From: Rhodoferax sp.
Lineage (GTDB): Bacteria > Pseudomonadota > Gammaproteobacteria > Burkholderiales > Burkholderiaceae_C
NCBI GenBank assembly: GCA_030685025.1
Contig: JAUXWC010000065.1
Location: 1-36,487, forward strand
Direction: 5' to 3'
DNA: 36,487 nucleotides
Position numbers and translations under genes: made by a program. Below the pieces are notes generated by a model. It was not told the DNA's origin, did no database searches, and worked only from the letters and a program-made list of their open reading frames with translations. Of this stretch, positions 17,097 through 25,866 are shown piece after piece. Within the stretch, counting starts at the first letter, position 1. Every line of letters begins with the position of its first letter.

Positions 17097-18067
17097 TGCA
17101 GGTCTTGACGTCGTTGGTTTTGTCGGCTTTTGTGGCGTATGCGGGGGGCTGGTACCTGGGCATGATTGAAGGCAACTTCGCCTTGCTGCTGTTCCTTGCG
17201 ACAGTTGTAACCGGGCTGTATTGGCTGGCCGAGCGTTTCTATTTCCTGCCCAAGCGGCTGGCCGCAGCCAGCGCCCTGGAGGCGGCGTCCGTGCAACGCA
17301 AGGCTGAACTGCACAAGATGGGCATCAGTCAGGTCGACTCGGATCTGGTCGAGGCCAGGCAACAGGTGTTGCGCCAGCCGTGGTGGCTGGATTGGACGGC
17401 AGGCCTGTTTCCCGTCATCATTGCCGTCTTCTTGCTTCGCTCGTTCCTGTTCGAGCCCTTCAAGATCCCCTCGGGATCGATGATCCCCACCTTGCATGTG
17501 GGAGATCTGATTCTGGTTAACAAGTTCCAGTTTGGACTGCGATTGCCAGTCATTCACACCAAGATCACCGAGGGTACCGCGCCGAAACGCGGTGACGTGA
17601 TGGTGTTTCGTTACCCACCCAAACCGAGTCAGGATTACATCAAGCGGGTGGTGGGTATACCGGGTGACGAGGTGGCCTATGTCAACAAGCGCTTGACCAT
17701 CAATGGTCAGCCAGTGGCAACGACCCCTGTGAGCGACTTTTTTGATGAAGACATGGTGCGCTACTTCAAGCAGTTTGAAGAAAACTTGGGCAATCACAGG
17801 CATTGGCTCCTGAATGACGAGGAGCGACGCGCCGGGTTTTCCGAAGTCGAGATTCCGGACTTCCCAAATCGACAAAATTGCCGCTACAGTGTCGAGGGTG
17901 TCGTCTGCAAGGTACCGGCGGGCCACTACTTCATGATGGGTGACAACCGTGACAACTCGCTGGACTCTCGGTATTGGGGGTTTGTGCCGGAGAAGAATAT
18001 TGTGGGCAAGGCCTTTTTTGTCTGGATGAATTTTTCCAGCCTCAAGCGCATCGGGTCGTTCAACTGA
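17096..18067 (+). CDS. lepB: Signal peptidase I (leader peptidase) LepB
   Basis: A 323-residue S26 signal peptidase. Two N-terminal membrane helices span about residues 5-22 and 28-46, and a third anchor about 103-117 precedes the catalytic domain. Nucleophile Ser128 lies in PSGSMIPTL and general base Lys183 in YIKRVVGIPGD. The GDNRDNSLDSRYWG box and an SxxC-type insert with several Cys are present. It removes Sec and Tat signal peptides at the periplasmic face. It follows lepA with a one-base overlap (TGATG) and GGAG just upstream, the classic lepA-lepB operon. Confidence 0.97.
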   Translation: MQVLTSLVLSAFVAYAGGWYLGMIEGNFALLLFLATVVTGLYWLAERFYFLPKRLAAASALEAASVQRKAELHKMGISQVDSDLVEARQQVLRQPWWLDWTAGLFPVIIAVFLLRSFLFEPFKIPSGSMIPTLHVGDLILVNKFQFGLRLPVIHTKITEGTAPKRGDVMVFRYPPKPSQDYIKRVVGIPGDEVAYVNKRLTINGQPVATTPVSDFFDEDMVRYFKQFEENLGNHRHWLLNDEERRAGFSEVEIPDFPNRQNCRYSVEGVVCKVPAGHYFMMGDNRDNSLDSRYWGFVPEKNIVGKAFFVWMNFSSLKRIGSFN

Positions 18068-18094
18068 AATTGTTTTGCCAGTAAGGAGATCTTT

Positions 18095-18448
18095 ATGTCG
18101 ATTCAGTTCAAGAGCAAGCAGCGAGGCATGTCCTTCCTCGGCCTTCTGTTCGTGGGAGGATTCCTGGCCGTGACAGGTGTGATTGCTGCGCAGATCGTGC
18201 CGACCGCCATTGAGTACCAGGCCATTTACAAGGCCGCCAACAAGTCGCGTGAAGGCAGCACGGTGGGGGAAGTGCGCGCGATCTTCGACCGGGCGGCGGC
18301 AATTGACAACATTAGCTCCATCACCGGCAAAGATCTGGAAGTGACCAAGAATGGCGACAAGATTGTGGTCAGCTTTGCGTACCAACGTGAAATTCATCTG
18401 GCTGGCCCAGGCTATTTGACGCTGAAATACGCCGGGCGAACCAAATAG
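18095..18448 (+). CDS. DUF4845 single-pass membrane protein
   Basis: A 117-residue protein. A short basic N-terminus (KSKQRG) is followed by GMSFLGLLFVGGFLAVTGVIAAQIVP, one hydrophobic helix with a pilin-like GMSFLGLL start, and a small periplasmic domain (AIEYQAIYKAANKSREG to the C-terminus). This pattern and the lepB-DUF4845-rnc order are characteristic of DUF4845 in beta- and gammaproteobacteria. The function is unknown. The GMSF-type start superficially resembles prepilin sequences, but the lack of the Glu5 pilin residue argues against a pilin. AAGGAG lies eight bases upstream of the ATG. One base separates its stop from the rnc GTG. Confidence 0.85.
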   Translation: MSIQFKSKQRGMSFLGLLFVGGFLAVTGVIAAQIVPTAIEYQAIYKAANKSREGSTVGEVRAIFDRAAAIDNISSITGKDLEVTKNGDKIVVSFAYQREIHLAGPGYLTLKYAGRTK

Positions 18449-18449
18449 A

Positions 18450-19136
18450 GTGAACGATGGGCTGATCGCGTTGCAACGACGATTGCAACATGAGTTTTCG
18501 AACCCGTCGCTGCTGGAGCGGGCGCTCACGCACCGAAGCTTTTCCGCGGATCACAATGAGCGGCTGGAATTCCTCGGGGACTCCGTTCTCAATCTGGCGG
18601 TTGCCGACCTGCTCTACCGGCGATTGAGCGATTTGCCAGAGGGGGACTTGTCGCGGGTTCGTGCCAATCTGGTCAAACAAGATACGCTGCACCGCTTGTC
18701 GGTCGAGTTAGGACTGCCCGATGTCATTCGTCTGGGCGAAGGCGAGGTTCGGTCTGGCGGTCAAAAAAGGCCGTCCATTCTGGCCGACGTGCTGGAAGCG
18801 GTGGTCGGCGCGGTTTACCTCGATGGCGGCTTCACGGCTGCGCAAGGGTTGGTGCAAAGGCTGTTCCATGCGGTCGAAATCAACCCGAGCATGGAAGCCA
18901 TCGGCAAGGACCCCAAGACTGAGTTACAGGAGTGGCTGCAGGGTCGCCGGATGAAGCTGCCGTCCTACCGCGTGGTCTCGACACTGGGCGTGGCGCACAA
19001 GCAGACCTTCGATGTGGAGTGTGAAATTTCCGAATTCAATCTGGCGGAGCGCGGCATTGGCGGGTCGCGCCGCGCCGGTGAGCAGGCCGCCGCCGCCGCG
19101 ATGCTGCAAACACTCAAGACAAGGGCCAAGCCATGA
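18450..19136 (+). CDS. rnc: Ribonuclease III
   Basis: A 228-residue enzyme cutting double-stranded RNA, including pre-rRNA. The N-terminal endonuclease domain has the signature [20 protein letters not shown] (catalytic Glu40 and Asp44) and the second acidic site in [17 protein letters not shown]-terminal dsRNA-binding domain (about 155-225) ends [13 protein letters not shown]. Translation starts at GTG 18450, one base after the preceding stop; no in-frame ATG lies before the conserved N-terminus. A GTG start may lower its rate. Its TGA overlaps the era ATG (ATGA). Confidence 0.96.
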   Translation: MNDGLIALQRRLQHEFSNPSLLERALTHRSFSADHNERLEFLGDSVLNLAVADLLYRRLSDLPEGDLSRVRANLVKQDTLHRLSVELGLPDVIRLGEGEVRSGGQKRPSILADVLEAVVGAVYLDGGFTAAQGLVQRLFHAVEINPSMEAIGKDPKTELQEWLQGRRMKLPSYRVVSTLGVAHKQTFDVECEISEFNLAERGIGGSRRAGEQAAAAAMLQTLKTRAKP

Positions 19137-20146
19137 CTACCAAACCAACAATAGCCCCAGTGGAGCCCCCCGACACCGAGGGCCAGACTAACCTGGAGAG
19201 CATGCTCAAGGGCCTGCGTCCGGCTGCGAACGGCGCGACCAGTGTGCAGGGACAGCGATGCGGACTGATCGCGATCGTGGGCAAGCCCAATGTTGGGAAG
19301 TCGACCTTGCTGAATGCGCTGGTCGGGCAAAAGATCAGCATCACGTCGCGCAAGGCACAAACCACGCGGCATCGCATCACCGGCATGCACACACAGGGTG
19401 CTACCCAGTTCGTGTTTGTCGATACGCCGGGTTTTCAGACGCGCCACAACAACGCCCTCAACCGATCGCTCAACAAGACGGTCAAGGGGGCCGTGGGTGA
19501 CGTGGACCTGATTCTCTTCGTGGTCGAGGCAGGCGTGTTCAATCAGGCCGATGCCAAGGTCCTGGCCCTGCTCAGCAAGGACGTGCCCACCTTGCTGGTG
19601 GCAAACAAGCTTGACCAGGTGAACCGTCGTGCCGACATTGCGCCCTGGCTCCAGGAGATGCAGCAGCGCCATGCGTTTGCCGAGTTCGTGCCGATGTCGG
19701 CCAAGAACGCCAAGGACGTTGAACGCTTGTTGGGGATATGCGAGCGCTATCTTCCCGAGCAGGCGTGGTGGTACGCGCAGGATGAATTGACCGACCGAAG
19801 CGAGAAATTCCTGGCCAGTGAAACAGTGCGCGAAAAACTGTTTCGCCTGACGGGTGATGAATTGCCTTACACGTCAACGGTGGTGATCGACAAGTTCGAA
19901 GAGGAGGCCGGGCGCGGCAAACAGAAGCGCCTGGTCAAGATCGCCGCCACCATTGTGGTGGAGCGCGACACCCATAAGGCGATGGTGATTGGGGACAAAG
20001 GCGAGCGTATCAAGCGCATCGGCACCGAGACCCGTGTTGAACTGGAACGAGCGCTGGACGCCAAAGTGTTCATCGAACTGTGGGTCAAGGTGCGCTCAGG
20101 TTGGGCCGACGATGAGGCACGCGTGCGCAGCTTCGGGTATGAGTGA
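19133..20146 (+). CDS. era: GTPase Era, 30S ribosome assembly factor
   Basis: A 337-residue GTPase. G1 is GKPNVGKS (50-57) and G3 is DTPGFQT. The switch region contains [13 protein letters not shown]4 is NKLD, and the G5 region is [10 protein letters not shown]-terminal KH domain (from about 245) includes the [10 protein letters not shown] segment that binds the 3' end of 16S rRNA. The protein carries about 42 residues before the G domain, longer than the E. coli form. The ATGA overlap with rnc supports this start, though an ATG 23 codons further in cannot be excluded. The rnc-era-recO order is conserved, linking rRNA cutting and 30S maturation. Confidence 0.96.
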   Translation: MTTKPTIAPVEPPDTEGQTNLESMLKGLRPAANGATSVQGQRCGLIAIVGKPNVGKSTLLNALVGQKISITSRKAQTTRHRITGMHTQGATQFVFVDTPGFQTRHNNALNRSLNKTVKGAVGDVDLILFVVEAGVFNQADAKVLALLSKDVPTLLVANKLDQVNRRADIAPWLQEMQQRHAFAEFVPMSAKNAKDVERLLGICERYLPEQAWWYAQDELTDRSEKFLASETVREKLFRLTGDELPYTSTVVIDKFEEEAGRGKQKRLVKIAATIVVERDTHKAMVIGDKGERIKRIGTETRVELERALDAKVFIELWVKVRSGWADDEARVRSFGYE

Positions 20147-20901
20147 CGGGTGTGGCCACAAAGCGCATTTCGGATGAGCCGGCGTATGTCCTGCATCGCT
20201 ATGACTGGAGCGAGTCGAGCCTGATCCTGGAGGTGTTCACGCGGCACCACGGACGCATGGCCGTGGTGGCCAAAGGGGTCAAACGGCCCAGTTCCAGCTT
20301 CCGGCCCATCTTGCTGCCGCTGCAGTTGCTCCATATTGCCTTTGGGGGTGATGCCGAGATTCGCAGCTTGAAGGGGGCGGAATGGATGGGCGGACACGTC
20401 ATGCCTGGTGGCGATGCCCTATTGTCGGGCTACTACCTCAACGAATTGGTGATGACTCTGCTGGCCAGGGACGACCCACACCCTCGCCTGTTCGACATCT
20501 ATGCCTGTGTTGTCGAGGTGTTGGCTTCGGTGCATGGGGAGGCCCTGCAGCCGGCATTGCGTGCCTTTGAATTGCTGCTGCTGCGCGAAATTGGCTTGTT
20601 GCCCATGCTGGACGCCCAGACCATGACGCTGATGGGCCTGGTTGAATCGCAGCGCTACAGCCTGAGACCAGAGGGTGGACTGCAGCAGAGCGGCAGCGAC
20701 GACCGTGCCAGTCTGACTGGGGCGCAGTGGCAGTTGCTGCAGCAGTCGATTGCCCCGACGGCACCGTTCACCGTCACGCTACGTGCCTGTGCGGATGTTT
20801 TGCCAGAACTCAAGTCGCAATTGCGAGGCCTACTCAATTACCATTGTGGGGTCGGTACGCTGCGCACTCGGCAGATGATGATGGACCTGCAAACTCTTTG
20901 A
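20143..20901 (+). CDS. recO: DNA repair protein RecO
   Basis: A 252-residue RecO. The N-terminal OB fold begins [35 protein letters not shown], with key positions YDWSESS and [10 protein letters not shown] helical C-terminal domain with a [13 protein letters not shown] segment follows. Family members often have zinc-binding cysteines; here only scattered Cys are seen, as is common in proteobacterial RecO. It loads RecA with RecR at gapped DNA. The GTG at 20143 overlaps the era TGA (GTGA); another in-frame GTG lies three codons later. A 15-base gap precedes pdxJ. Confidence 0.92.
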   Translation: MTGVATKRISDEPAYVLHRYDWSESSLILEVFTRHHGRMAVVAKGVKRPSSSFRPILLPLQLLHIAFGGDAEIRSLKGAEWMGGHVMPGGDALLSGYYLNELVMTLLARDDPHPRLFDIYACVVEVLASVHGEALQPALRAFELLLLREIGLLPMLDAQTMTLMGLVESQRYSLRPEGGLQQSGSDDRASLTGAQWQLLQQSIAPTAPFTVTLRACADVLPELKSQLRGLLNYHCGVGTLRTRQMMMDLQTL

Positions 20902-20916
20902 TCGAGACTATGGCCT

Positions 20917-21684
20917 ATGGCTTACCCACCCACCGCACTATCGGTCAACCTCAACAAAGTCGCGCTGGTGCGCAATACGCGGCATCTGGGTATACCCAGC
21001 GTCACGCGGGCCGCCACCTTGTGCCTGCAGGCGGGCGCCCAGGGCATCACGGTTCACCCGCGACCGGATGAGCGGCACATTCGCGCCAGTGATGTGTATG
21101 ACCTGGCGGCCTTGATGCAGGCATGGCCGGATCGCGAGTTCAATATCGAGGGCAACCCGTTTCAGAACTTGATGGGCTTCGTGCGCGATTTGCGCCAACA
21201 AGGCTTGCCGCTTCACCAGTGCACCTTTGTCCCTGATTCCGCGGGCCAGTTCACAAGCGATCATGGCTGGGATCTGGCGCATGACGGCGCTCGTTTGCGC
21301 GACCTGATCGCACAGGCACAAGCCTTGGGCGTACGGGTCAGCTTATTCATGGACGCCGACGCGACCACGATCGCGGGCGCACGCGATGTGGGGGCGGACC
21401 GCGTCGAGCTGTACACCGAGCCCTATGCCGCTGGCTGGGGCACTGGGCAGCAGGCTGAGCAATTGGCACGCTTCGCTCGGGCAGCGCAGGCGGCGCGGGA
21501 GGTGGGCCTTGGCATCAACGCCGGCCACGACCTCAATCGCGACAACTTGACTGCATTCCTGACAGAGGTGACGGGCGTGCAAGAGGTTTCGATCGGGCAT
21601 GCGCTGATTGCGGACGCGCTGGAACTGGGCTACGCCGCAACAGTCAGGGACTACCTGCGCTGTATTGGCGATGCCAGCGAATGA
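20917..21684 (+). CDS. pdxJ: Pyridoxine 5'-phosphate synthase PdxJ
   Basis: A 255-residue TIM-barrel enzyme that condenses 3-amino-1-hydroxyacetone phosphate with deoxyxylulose 5-phosphate. The signatures are [14 protein letters not shown], the active-site [25 protein letters not shown], and GHDLN with [10 protein letters not shown] at the phosphate site. The N-terminus, [12 protein letters not shown]..., fits the start at 20917. The gene lies between recO and acpS, the common proteobacterial order recO-pdxJ-acpS. Confidence 0.96.
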   Translation: MAYPPTALSVNLNKVALVRNTRHLGIPSVTRAATLCLQAGAQGITVHPRPDERHIRASDVYDLAALMQAWPDREFNIEGNPFQNLMGFVRDLRQQGLPLHQCTFVPDSAGQFTSDHGWDLAHDGARLRDLIAQAQALGVRVSLFMDADATTIAGARDVGADRVELYTEPYAAGWGTGQQAEQLARFARAAQAAREVGLGINAGHDLNRDNLTAFLTEVTGVQEVSIGHALIADALELGYAATVRDYLRCIGDASE

Positions 21685-21691
21685 GCCGATC

Positions 21692-22111
21692 ATGATCTAC
21701 GGCATTGGCACGGACATTTGTGATGTACGCCGCATTCGCGCCAGCCTGGAGCGGCATGGTGATCGTTTTGCCCAGAGAATTCTGGGCGAGACGGAAATCG
21801 CCACTTGGCGCACGCGTAGCCAACGCTGGCCGGAGCGAGGGGTTCGTTATCTCGCCACGCGTTTCAGTGCCAAGGAGGCGTTCAGCAAGGCGATTGGTTT
21901 GGGCATGTGCATGCCCATGACTTGGCGCCTGTGCGAAATCGACAAGCTTGCGAGCGGCCAGCCGACGGTCTTGCTGCATGGGGCGCTGAGGGAGTGGTTC
22001 GAGGCGCGCGCCCTGCGCGCCCACATCACGGTCAGCGATGAGACCGACTACGCGGCCAGCTTCTGTGTGGTGGAGCGAGTCGATTTGGAATCGTTTGCCA
22101 GTGGTAGATGA
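21692..22111 (+). CDS. acpS: Holo-[acyl-carrier-protein] synthase AcpS
   Basis: A 139-residue phosphopantetheinyl transferase that converts apo-ACP (acpP at 8688) to its active form. Metal-binding Asp8 lies in [12 protein letters not shown] and Glu62 in [15 protein letters not shown]; the C-terminal [10 protein letters not shown]-like strand reads [16 protein letters not shown]. The length is slightly above the usual 126 residues. ATG 21692 gives the canonical N-terminus; an in-frame ATG seven codons upstream at 21671 would overlap pdxJ. It lies directly behind pdxJ with a 7-base gap. Confidence 0.95.
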   Translation: MIYGIGTDICDVRRIRASLERHGDRFAQRILGETEIATWRTRSQRWPERGVRYLATRFSAKEAFSKAIGLGMCMPMTWRLCEIDKLASGQPTVLLHGALREWFEARALRAHITVSDETDYAASFCVVERVDLESFASGR

Positions 22112-22166
22112 GTGCTATGTATTTAGTAGCATGGTACGTTGCCGAGATCAATTGAAGAAGGCCAAC

Positions 22167-23252
22167 ATGAGTCAGCATGCCCCCCTCATCATCGACATTT
22201 CCGGTACCACCCTGAGTGACACGGACCGCCAGCGCCTGGCGCATCCGCTGGTCGGCGGGTTGATTTTGTTTGCCCGCAATTGGCAAGACCGTGCCCAGTT
22301 AGCCGCCCTGTGTCAGGACATCAAGGCCCAGCGCGAAGACCTGCTGATTTGTGTCGACCACGAGGGGGGGCGTGTGCAGCGCTTCAAGACTGACGGCTTC
22401 ACCCATTTGCCGCCAATGCGCGCGCTCGGCGAGATGTGGTTGCGCGATGATGGCCCGACCGGGCCAGGCAGCGGAGCCCTGCGCGCCACCAACGCCGCCA
22501 CCGCCTGCGGTTATGTGCTCGGTGCCGAGTTGCGCGCGTGTGGTGTCGATTTGAGCTTCACGCCAGTGCTGGATCTGGATTTTGGCCAGAGCTCGGTGAT
22601 CGCCGACCGGTCTTTCGGGCGTGATCCACGCGTGGTCAGTGTGTTGGCCAAGAGTCTGATGCACGGGCTGCTGCAAAGCGGCATGGCCAATTGTGGCAAG
22701 CATTTCCCCGGGCATGGCTTTGTCAAGGCTGATTCGCACACGGACATTCCCGTTGATCGGCGCAGTCTCAAGGCGATCCTGGCGGACGATGCCGCGCCTT
22801 ACGGTTGGCTTAGCACCACACTGACAAGCGTCATGCCGGCGCACGTTGTCTACCCCAAGGTGGACAGCCGCCCGGCCGGTTTCTCGGCAAGGTGGCTGCA
22901 GAAAGTGCTGCGCGGGCAATTGGGTTTTGGCGGCGTTATTTTCAGTGACGACCTGTCCATGGCGGGCGCCCGTCGGATTGACGGGCGAGAGCTCGACTAT
23001 GCCGACGCCGCCGTGATGGCACTTACTGCTGGCTGCGATATGGTGCTGCTGTGCAACCAGAGTGTTGGTCAGAGCACCGTATTGGACGACTTGATTGATG
23101 GCTTGAGCGAAGCCCAGCTCAAAGGCCGCTGGCAACCATCCGGGGCCAGTGAAGAGCGCCGACTGGCTCTACTGCTGACGACGCCCGCCGTCGATTGGGA
23201 TACGCTGGTGGTTCAGGCGGCGTACATGCACGCGTTGAGCCTGCTTCCTTAA
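22167..23252 (+). CDS. nagZ: Beta-N-acetylhexosaminidase NagZ
   Basis: A 361-residue family 3 glycoside hydrolase acting in the cytoplasm on anhydromuropeptides during cell-wall recycling. The signatures are VDHEGGRVQRF (63-73), the catalytic-loop KHFPGHG with His183 and the following DSHTD, and the nucleophile Asp in FSDDLSMAGA (261/262). The start at 22167 gives the canonical MSQHAPLIIDISG; a weak GAAG lies upstream. The gene ends the plus-strand run and converges on a minus-strand gene, with one hairpin terminator between them. A 55-base gap to acpS has no visible terminator. Confidence 0.95.
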   Translation: MSQHAPLIIDISGTTLSDTDRQRLAHPLVGGLILFARNWQDRAQLAALCQDIKAQREDLLICVDHEGGRVQRFKTDGFTHLPPMRALGEMWLRDDGPTGPGSGALRATNAATACGYVLGAELRACGVDLSFTPVLDLDFGQSSVIADRSFGRDPRVVSVLAKSLMHGLLQSGMANCGKHFPGHGFVKADSHTDIPVDRRSLKAILADDAAPYGWLSTTLTSVMPAHVVYPKVDSRPAGFSARWLQKVLRGQLGFGGVIFSDDLSMAGARRIDGRELDYADAAVMALTAGCDMVLLCNQSVGQSTVLDDLIDGLSEAQLKGRWQPSGASEERRLALLLTTPAVDWDTLVVQAAYMHALSLLP

Positions 23253-23268
23253 GCCGGATCTCCAAACG

Positions 23269-23289
23269 AAAAAACCCGCTTGAGCGGGT
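23269..23289 (-). terminator. Rho-independent terminator of the ComEA-like gene
   Basis: On the minus strand ACCCGC-TCAA-GCGGGT is followed by TTTTT. The stem is 23274-23279 with 23284-23289 and the loop is four bases. On the plus strand no T-run follows, so it is a full terminator only for the minus-strand gene, though the hairpin also caps nagZ transcripts. Confidence 0.85.
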
Positions 23290-23309
23290 GTGTCGTGGTC
23301 GATCAAGGA

Positions 23310-23666
23310 CTATTTCTTGGCAGAGCTGGCCGCCGGCTTGGCCACTTCAGCCTTGGCGTCTTTCTTGTCGTCTTTTTTCGCGGCAGGCTTCGCAATCGCA
23401 CCCTTGAATCCAGCGCCATTAACGGTCAGCCCATTGGCGGAGAACTTGGCCGCGTTGCCTTCGCCAACGCCCTTGACTCGCTCAATGAAGTCGTTCCAGT
23501 CCTTGAAGTTGCCCTTCTTGCGCTCGTCAAGTATCTTGGTCGATATGGCGGGACCAATGCCCTTGATACCATCGAGGTCGGCAGCGCTGGCTTTGTTGAC
23601 GTCAACGGCGGCGAAGGCGGCCGCCGCGTAAAGCATGGCCAGTAGGGCGAGGATCTTCTTCAGCAT
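23310..23666 (-). CDS. Secreted ComEA-like helix-hairpin-helix DNA-binding protein
   Basis: A 118-residue protein. The signal peptide is MLKKILALLAMLYAAAAFA, cleaved before AVDVNKAS. A ComEA-type HhH domain follows (VDVNKASAADLDGIKGIGPAISTKIL, then FIERVKGVGEGNAAKF), and the tail is rich in Lys and Ala, about 30 residues of alternating AKPAAKKDDKK-type sequence. In competence, ComEA binds incoming DNA in the periplasm. Here comparable small proteins are common in Burkholderiales, and a role in uptake is not shown. AGGAG precedes ATG 23666, which decides it over an upstream ATG at 23708. A terminator follows. Confidence 0.85.
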   Translation of the reverse strand: MLKKILALLAMLYAAAAFAAVDVNKASAADLDGIKGIGPAISTKILDERKKGNFKDWNDFIERVKGVGEGNAAKFSANGLTVNGAGFKGAIAKPAAKKDDKKDAKAEVAKPAASSAKK

Positions 23667-23773
23667 GGAACTACTCCTAAGGGTTGAGGGAACGGGGCAA
23701 ACTCTCAACGAATGATGCGCCGAGTGCGTTGACGGGATAGGGGAAAACGACGACAGCGTTGGAACAGCTTAGG

Positions 23774-24793
23774 CTAGCCACCACGTGCCAAGGTTTGCAC
23801 GTACTGGGCAACACCTGTCTGGACATCGGCAAATCCATGGCCACAGCCCGCAGCGCGCAGGGCGCTCAAATCGGCTTGGGTGTAGCACTGGTACTTGCCG
23901 CGCAAGGCATCGGGGAACGGGACGTACTCAATCAGGCCTTGTTCGAGCATCTGGGACAGGGGCAGTGCCGGGTCGCCCTGGAGGCCGCGCAAGGCGTTGA
24001 CCACTGAACTGGCGACGTCATTGAAGGGTTGGGCGCGTCCCGTGCCCAGGTTGAAGATGCCTGACTTGTCCGGGTGATCGAAGAACCAGAGGTTGATGGC
24101 GACCACGTCGTCGACGAAGACAAAATCCCGCATCTGGCCGCCAGCCGCATAGTTCCCGTATTCGCCGAACAGCTTCACCCGTCCATCGGCTCGGAACTGG
24201 TTGAACTGGTGGTAGGCCACGCTGGCCATGCGGCCCTTGTGCTGTTCGCGCGGTCCGTAGACATTGAAGTAGCGAAAACCCACTACCTGCTGGGTCTTGC
24301 CATCCATGGCCCGCTGGAAGCGAACACCGCATTCCCGTCGCATGCGCTGGTCAAACAGCAGCTTGGAGTAGCCGTAGACGTTGAGCGGATGCTCGAAAGC
24401 CGGCTCTTCGCGAAAGCTCTGTGAGCCTCCATACGTGGCGGCGCTGGAGGCATACAACAGCCGGGCACCTCGCTTCTGGCAGGCAAAGAACAACTGGCAT
24501 GAGGTCGCGTAGTTGTTGGCCATCATGTACTTGCCATTGGTTTGCATGGTGTCGCTACAGGCGCCTTCATGGAACACCGCCTCGATCTGGCCATAGGCGC
24601 CGCTGGCAAACAGGTCATAGAAGACCTCAGCGTCCACGTAGTCTGCAATCTGCAGGTCTGCCAGATTGCGGAACTTGTCGCCTTGCGTCAGATCGTCGAC
24701 CGCAATGATGTCGTGAATTCCTCTGGCGTTGAGTCCCTTGACCAGATTGCTGCCAATGAATCCGGCCGCGCCGGTAACAACGACTCGCGTCAT
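23774..24793 (-). CDS. hldD: ADP-L-glycero-D-manno-heptose-6-epimerase
   Basis: A 339-residue extended SDR enzyme. It has the Rossmann GAAGFIGSN (8-16) motif, substrate-site [14 protein letters not shown], Ser in YASSAATYG, and the catalytic YGYSK. It epimerises ADP-D-glycero-D-manno-heptose to the L-glycero form used in the LPS inner core. The ATGA overlap with hldA makes these two genes a coupled heptose unit. Its stop lies 107 bases before the ComEA-like gene start, and that gap shows only a weak TTGAG/CTCAA hairpin. Confidence 0.95.
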   Translation of the reverse strand: MTRVVVTGAAGFIGSNLVKGLNARGIHDIIAVDDLTQGDKFRNLADLQIADYVDAEVFYDLFASGAYGQIEAVFHEGACSDTMQTNGKYMMANNYATSCQLFFACQKRGARLLYASSAATYGGSQSFREEPAFEHPLNVYGYSKLLFDQRMRRECGVRFQRAMDGKTQQVVGFRYFNVYGPREQHKGRMASVAYHQFNQFRADGRVKLFGEYGNYAAGGQMRDFVFVDDVVAINLWFFDHPDKSGIFNLGTGRAQPFNDVASSVVNALRGLQGDPALPLSQMLEQGLIEYVPFPDALRGKYQCYTQADLSALRAAGCGHGFADVQTGVAQYVQTLARGG

Positions 24794-25722
24794 GCCATCA
24801 ACTCCTCATATGACACCGTGGCGGTGCCAAACTTGCCAACAACCACGCCACCAGCTCGGTTCGCCCAGGGCAGGGCTTCGCGAAAGCTCAGACCGGCGGC
24901 CACCAGAGCGGCCATGGTGGCAATTACCGTGTCACCGGCACCCGTGACATCGAAAACCTCTCGGGCATGGGCATTGACATGAAGCTGGCCGCCGTCGTCA
25001 AACAAAGTCATACCTTCTTCGCTGCGCGTCAGCAGCACGGCATCTAGCCCCAACTGCGTTCGCAGGTTGTGGGCCCGGGTGCGCAGATCGGTTTCGTCTT
25101 GCCAGTGGCCTACCACTTGCTGAAGCTCGGCCCGATTAGGGGTGATGATGCTGGCGCGTTGGTAGCGCGAATAGTCGCTGCCTTTTGGGTCGACCAAGAC
25201 CACCTTGCCGGCCGCGCGCGCGCTGGCGATCATGTCGCCAACATGAGCCAGTCCGCCCTTGCCATAGTCGGAGAACAGAACCGCGTCGTGGTCCGGCAGC
25301 AATCTGGCAAAGGCTGCCGTTTGCGAGGCCAGTACCTCGGTCTTGGGCGTGTTCTCGAAATCCATCCGCAACAACTGCTGCTGTCGACCGATCACCCGCA
25401 ATTTGACGGTGGTCTTGAGGGCCGCATCGCGTCCAAAATGAGTCTGGATGCCGGTTCCCCCCAACAACGTCTCCAGCTTGTGGCTCGCCTCATCATCGCC
25501 GACGACGGTCAGCAGCGAGGCCTGCGCCCCCAACGAGACCACGTTATAGGCCACATTGGCCGCTCCGCCGCCGCGCTCTTCCTCACGCGTGACGCGCACC
25601 ACGGGAACCGGCGCTTCCGGTGAGATGCGGTCTACCGCGCCGTACCAATAGCGGTCCAGCATCACGTCGCCCACCACGAGCACCCGGGCGCGGGCTATTT
25701 GTTCTTTGGAGGGGTTCATCAT
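24790..25722 (-). CDS. hldA: D-glycero-beta-D-manno-heptose-7-phosphate kinase (HldA, kinase domain only)
   Basis: A 310-residue ribokinase/PfkB-family kinase. [12 protein letters not shown] at the N-terminus and [13 protein letters not shown] form the substrate site. Catalytic Asp lies in [17 protein letters not shown], the DTGAGD-type motif. It phosphorylates heptose 7-phosphate to the 1,7-bisphosphate. Unlike E. coli HldE there is no fused adenylyltransferase domain, so the HldC activity must be encoded elsewhere, the usual betaproteobacterial state. Two ATGs in tandem (25722, 25719) are both possible starts. It is coupled to hldD by an ATGA overlap. Confidence 0.92.
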   Translation of the reverse strand: MMNPSKEQIARARVLVVGDVMLDRYWYGAVDRISPEAPVPVVRVTREEERGGGAANVAYNVVSLGAQASLLTVVGDDEASHKLETLLGGTGIQTHFGRDAALKTTVKLRVIGRQQQLLRMDFENTPKTEVLASQTAAFARLLPDHDAVLFSDYGKGGLAHVGDMIASARAAGKVVLVDPKGSDYSRYQRASIITPNRAELQQVVGHWQDETDLRTRAHNLRTQLGLDAVLLTRSEEGMTLFDDGGQLHVNAHAREVFDVTGAGDTVIATMAALVAAGLSFREALPWANRAGGVVVGKFGTATVSYEELMA

Positions 25723-25744
25723 CGATTTCTACTTCAGTTGCTCC

Positions 25745-25862
25745 GCACGCGGTGTCTTGGATCAGGAACACCGCAGATCTGGCTTGGCCAGTCTGCTGGT
25801 GTTGCCCCCTGCAAGGGGGAAAGCGTAGCGACACGCAGTGCGCGGAGCCGGGGGGTGAGCGC
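25745..25862. repeat. Hairpin-rich intergenic element between lapB and hldA
   Basis: The 144-base gap holds three structures. A long imperfect inverted repeat spans 25767-25803 (AACACC-GCAGA-T-CTGGC, TTG loop, GCCAG-TCTGC-T-GGTGTT). An alternative overlapping stem pairs GCGGTGT (25749-25755) with ACACCGC (25768-25774). A perfect CCCCCT-GCA-AGGGGG hairpin sits at 25805-25819. A GC-rich segment with GGGGGG follows. From memory, very similar sequences recur between genes across Comamonadaceae genomes. No second copy is visible in this window, so multi-copy status is inference. Confidence 0.5.
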
Positions 25863-25866
25863 CATC

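Noticed and set aside
18095-18448. Possible type IV prepilin-like protein because of the GMSFLGLL start
   Set aside because: The conserved Glu at mature position 5 is missing, and the lepB-rnc context and remaining sequence fit DUF4845 instead.
16964-18529. Minus-strand open frame (521 codons) opposite lepA end, lepB and DUF4845
   Set aside because: It is antisense to three confident genes, crosses their boundaries, and shows no motif. High GC at third positions explains the open frame.
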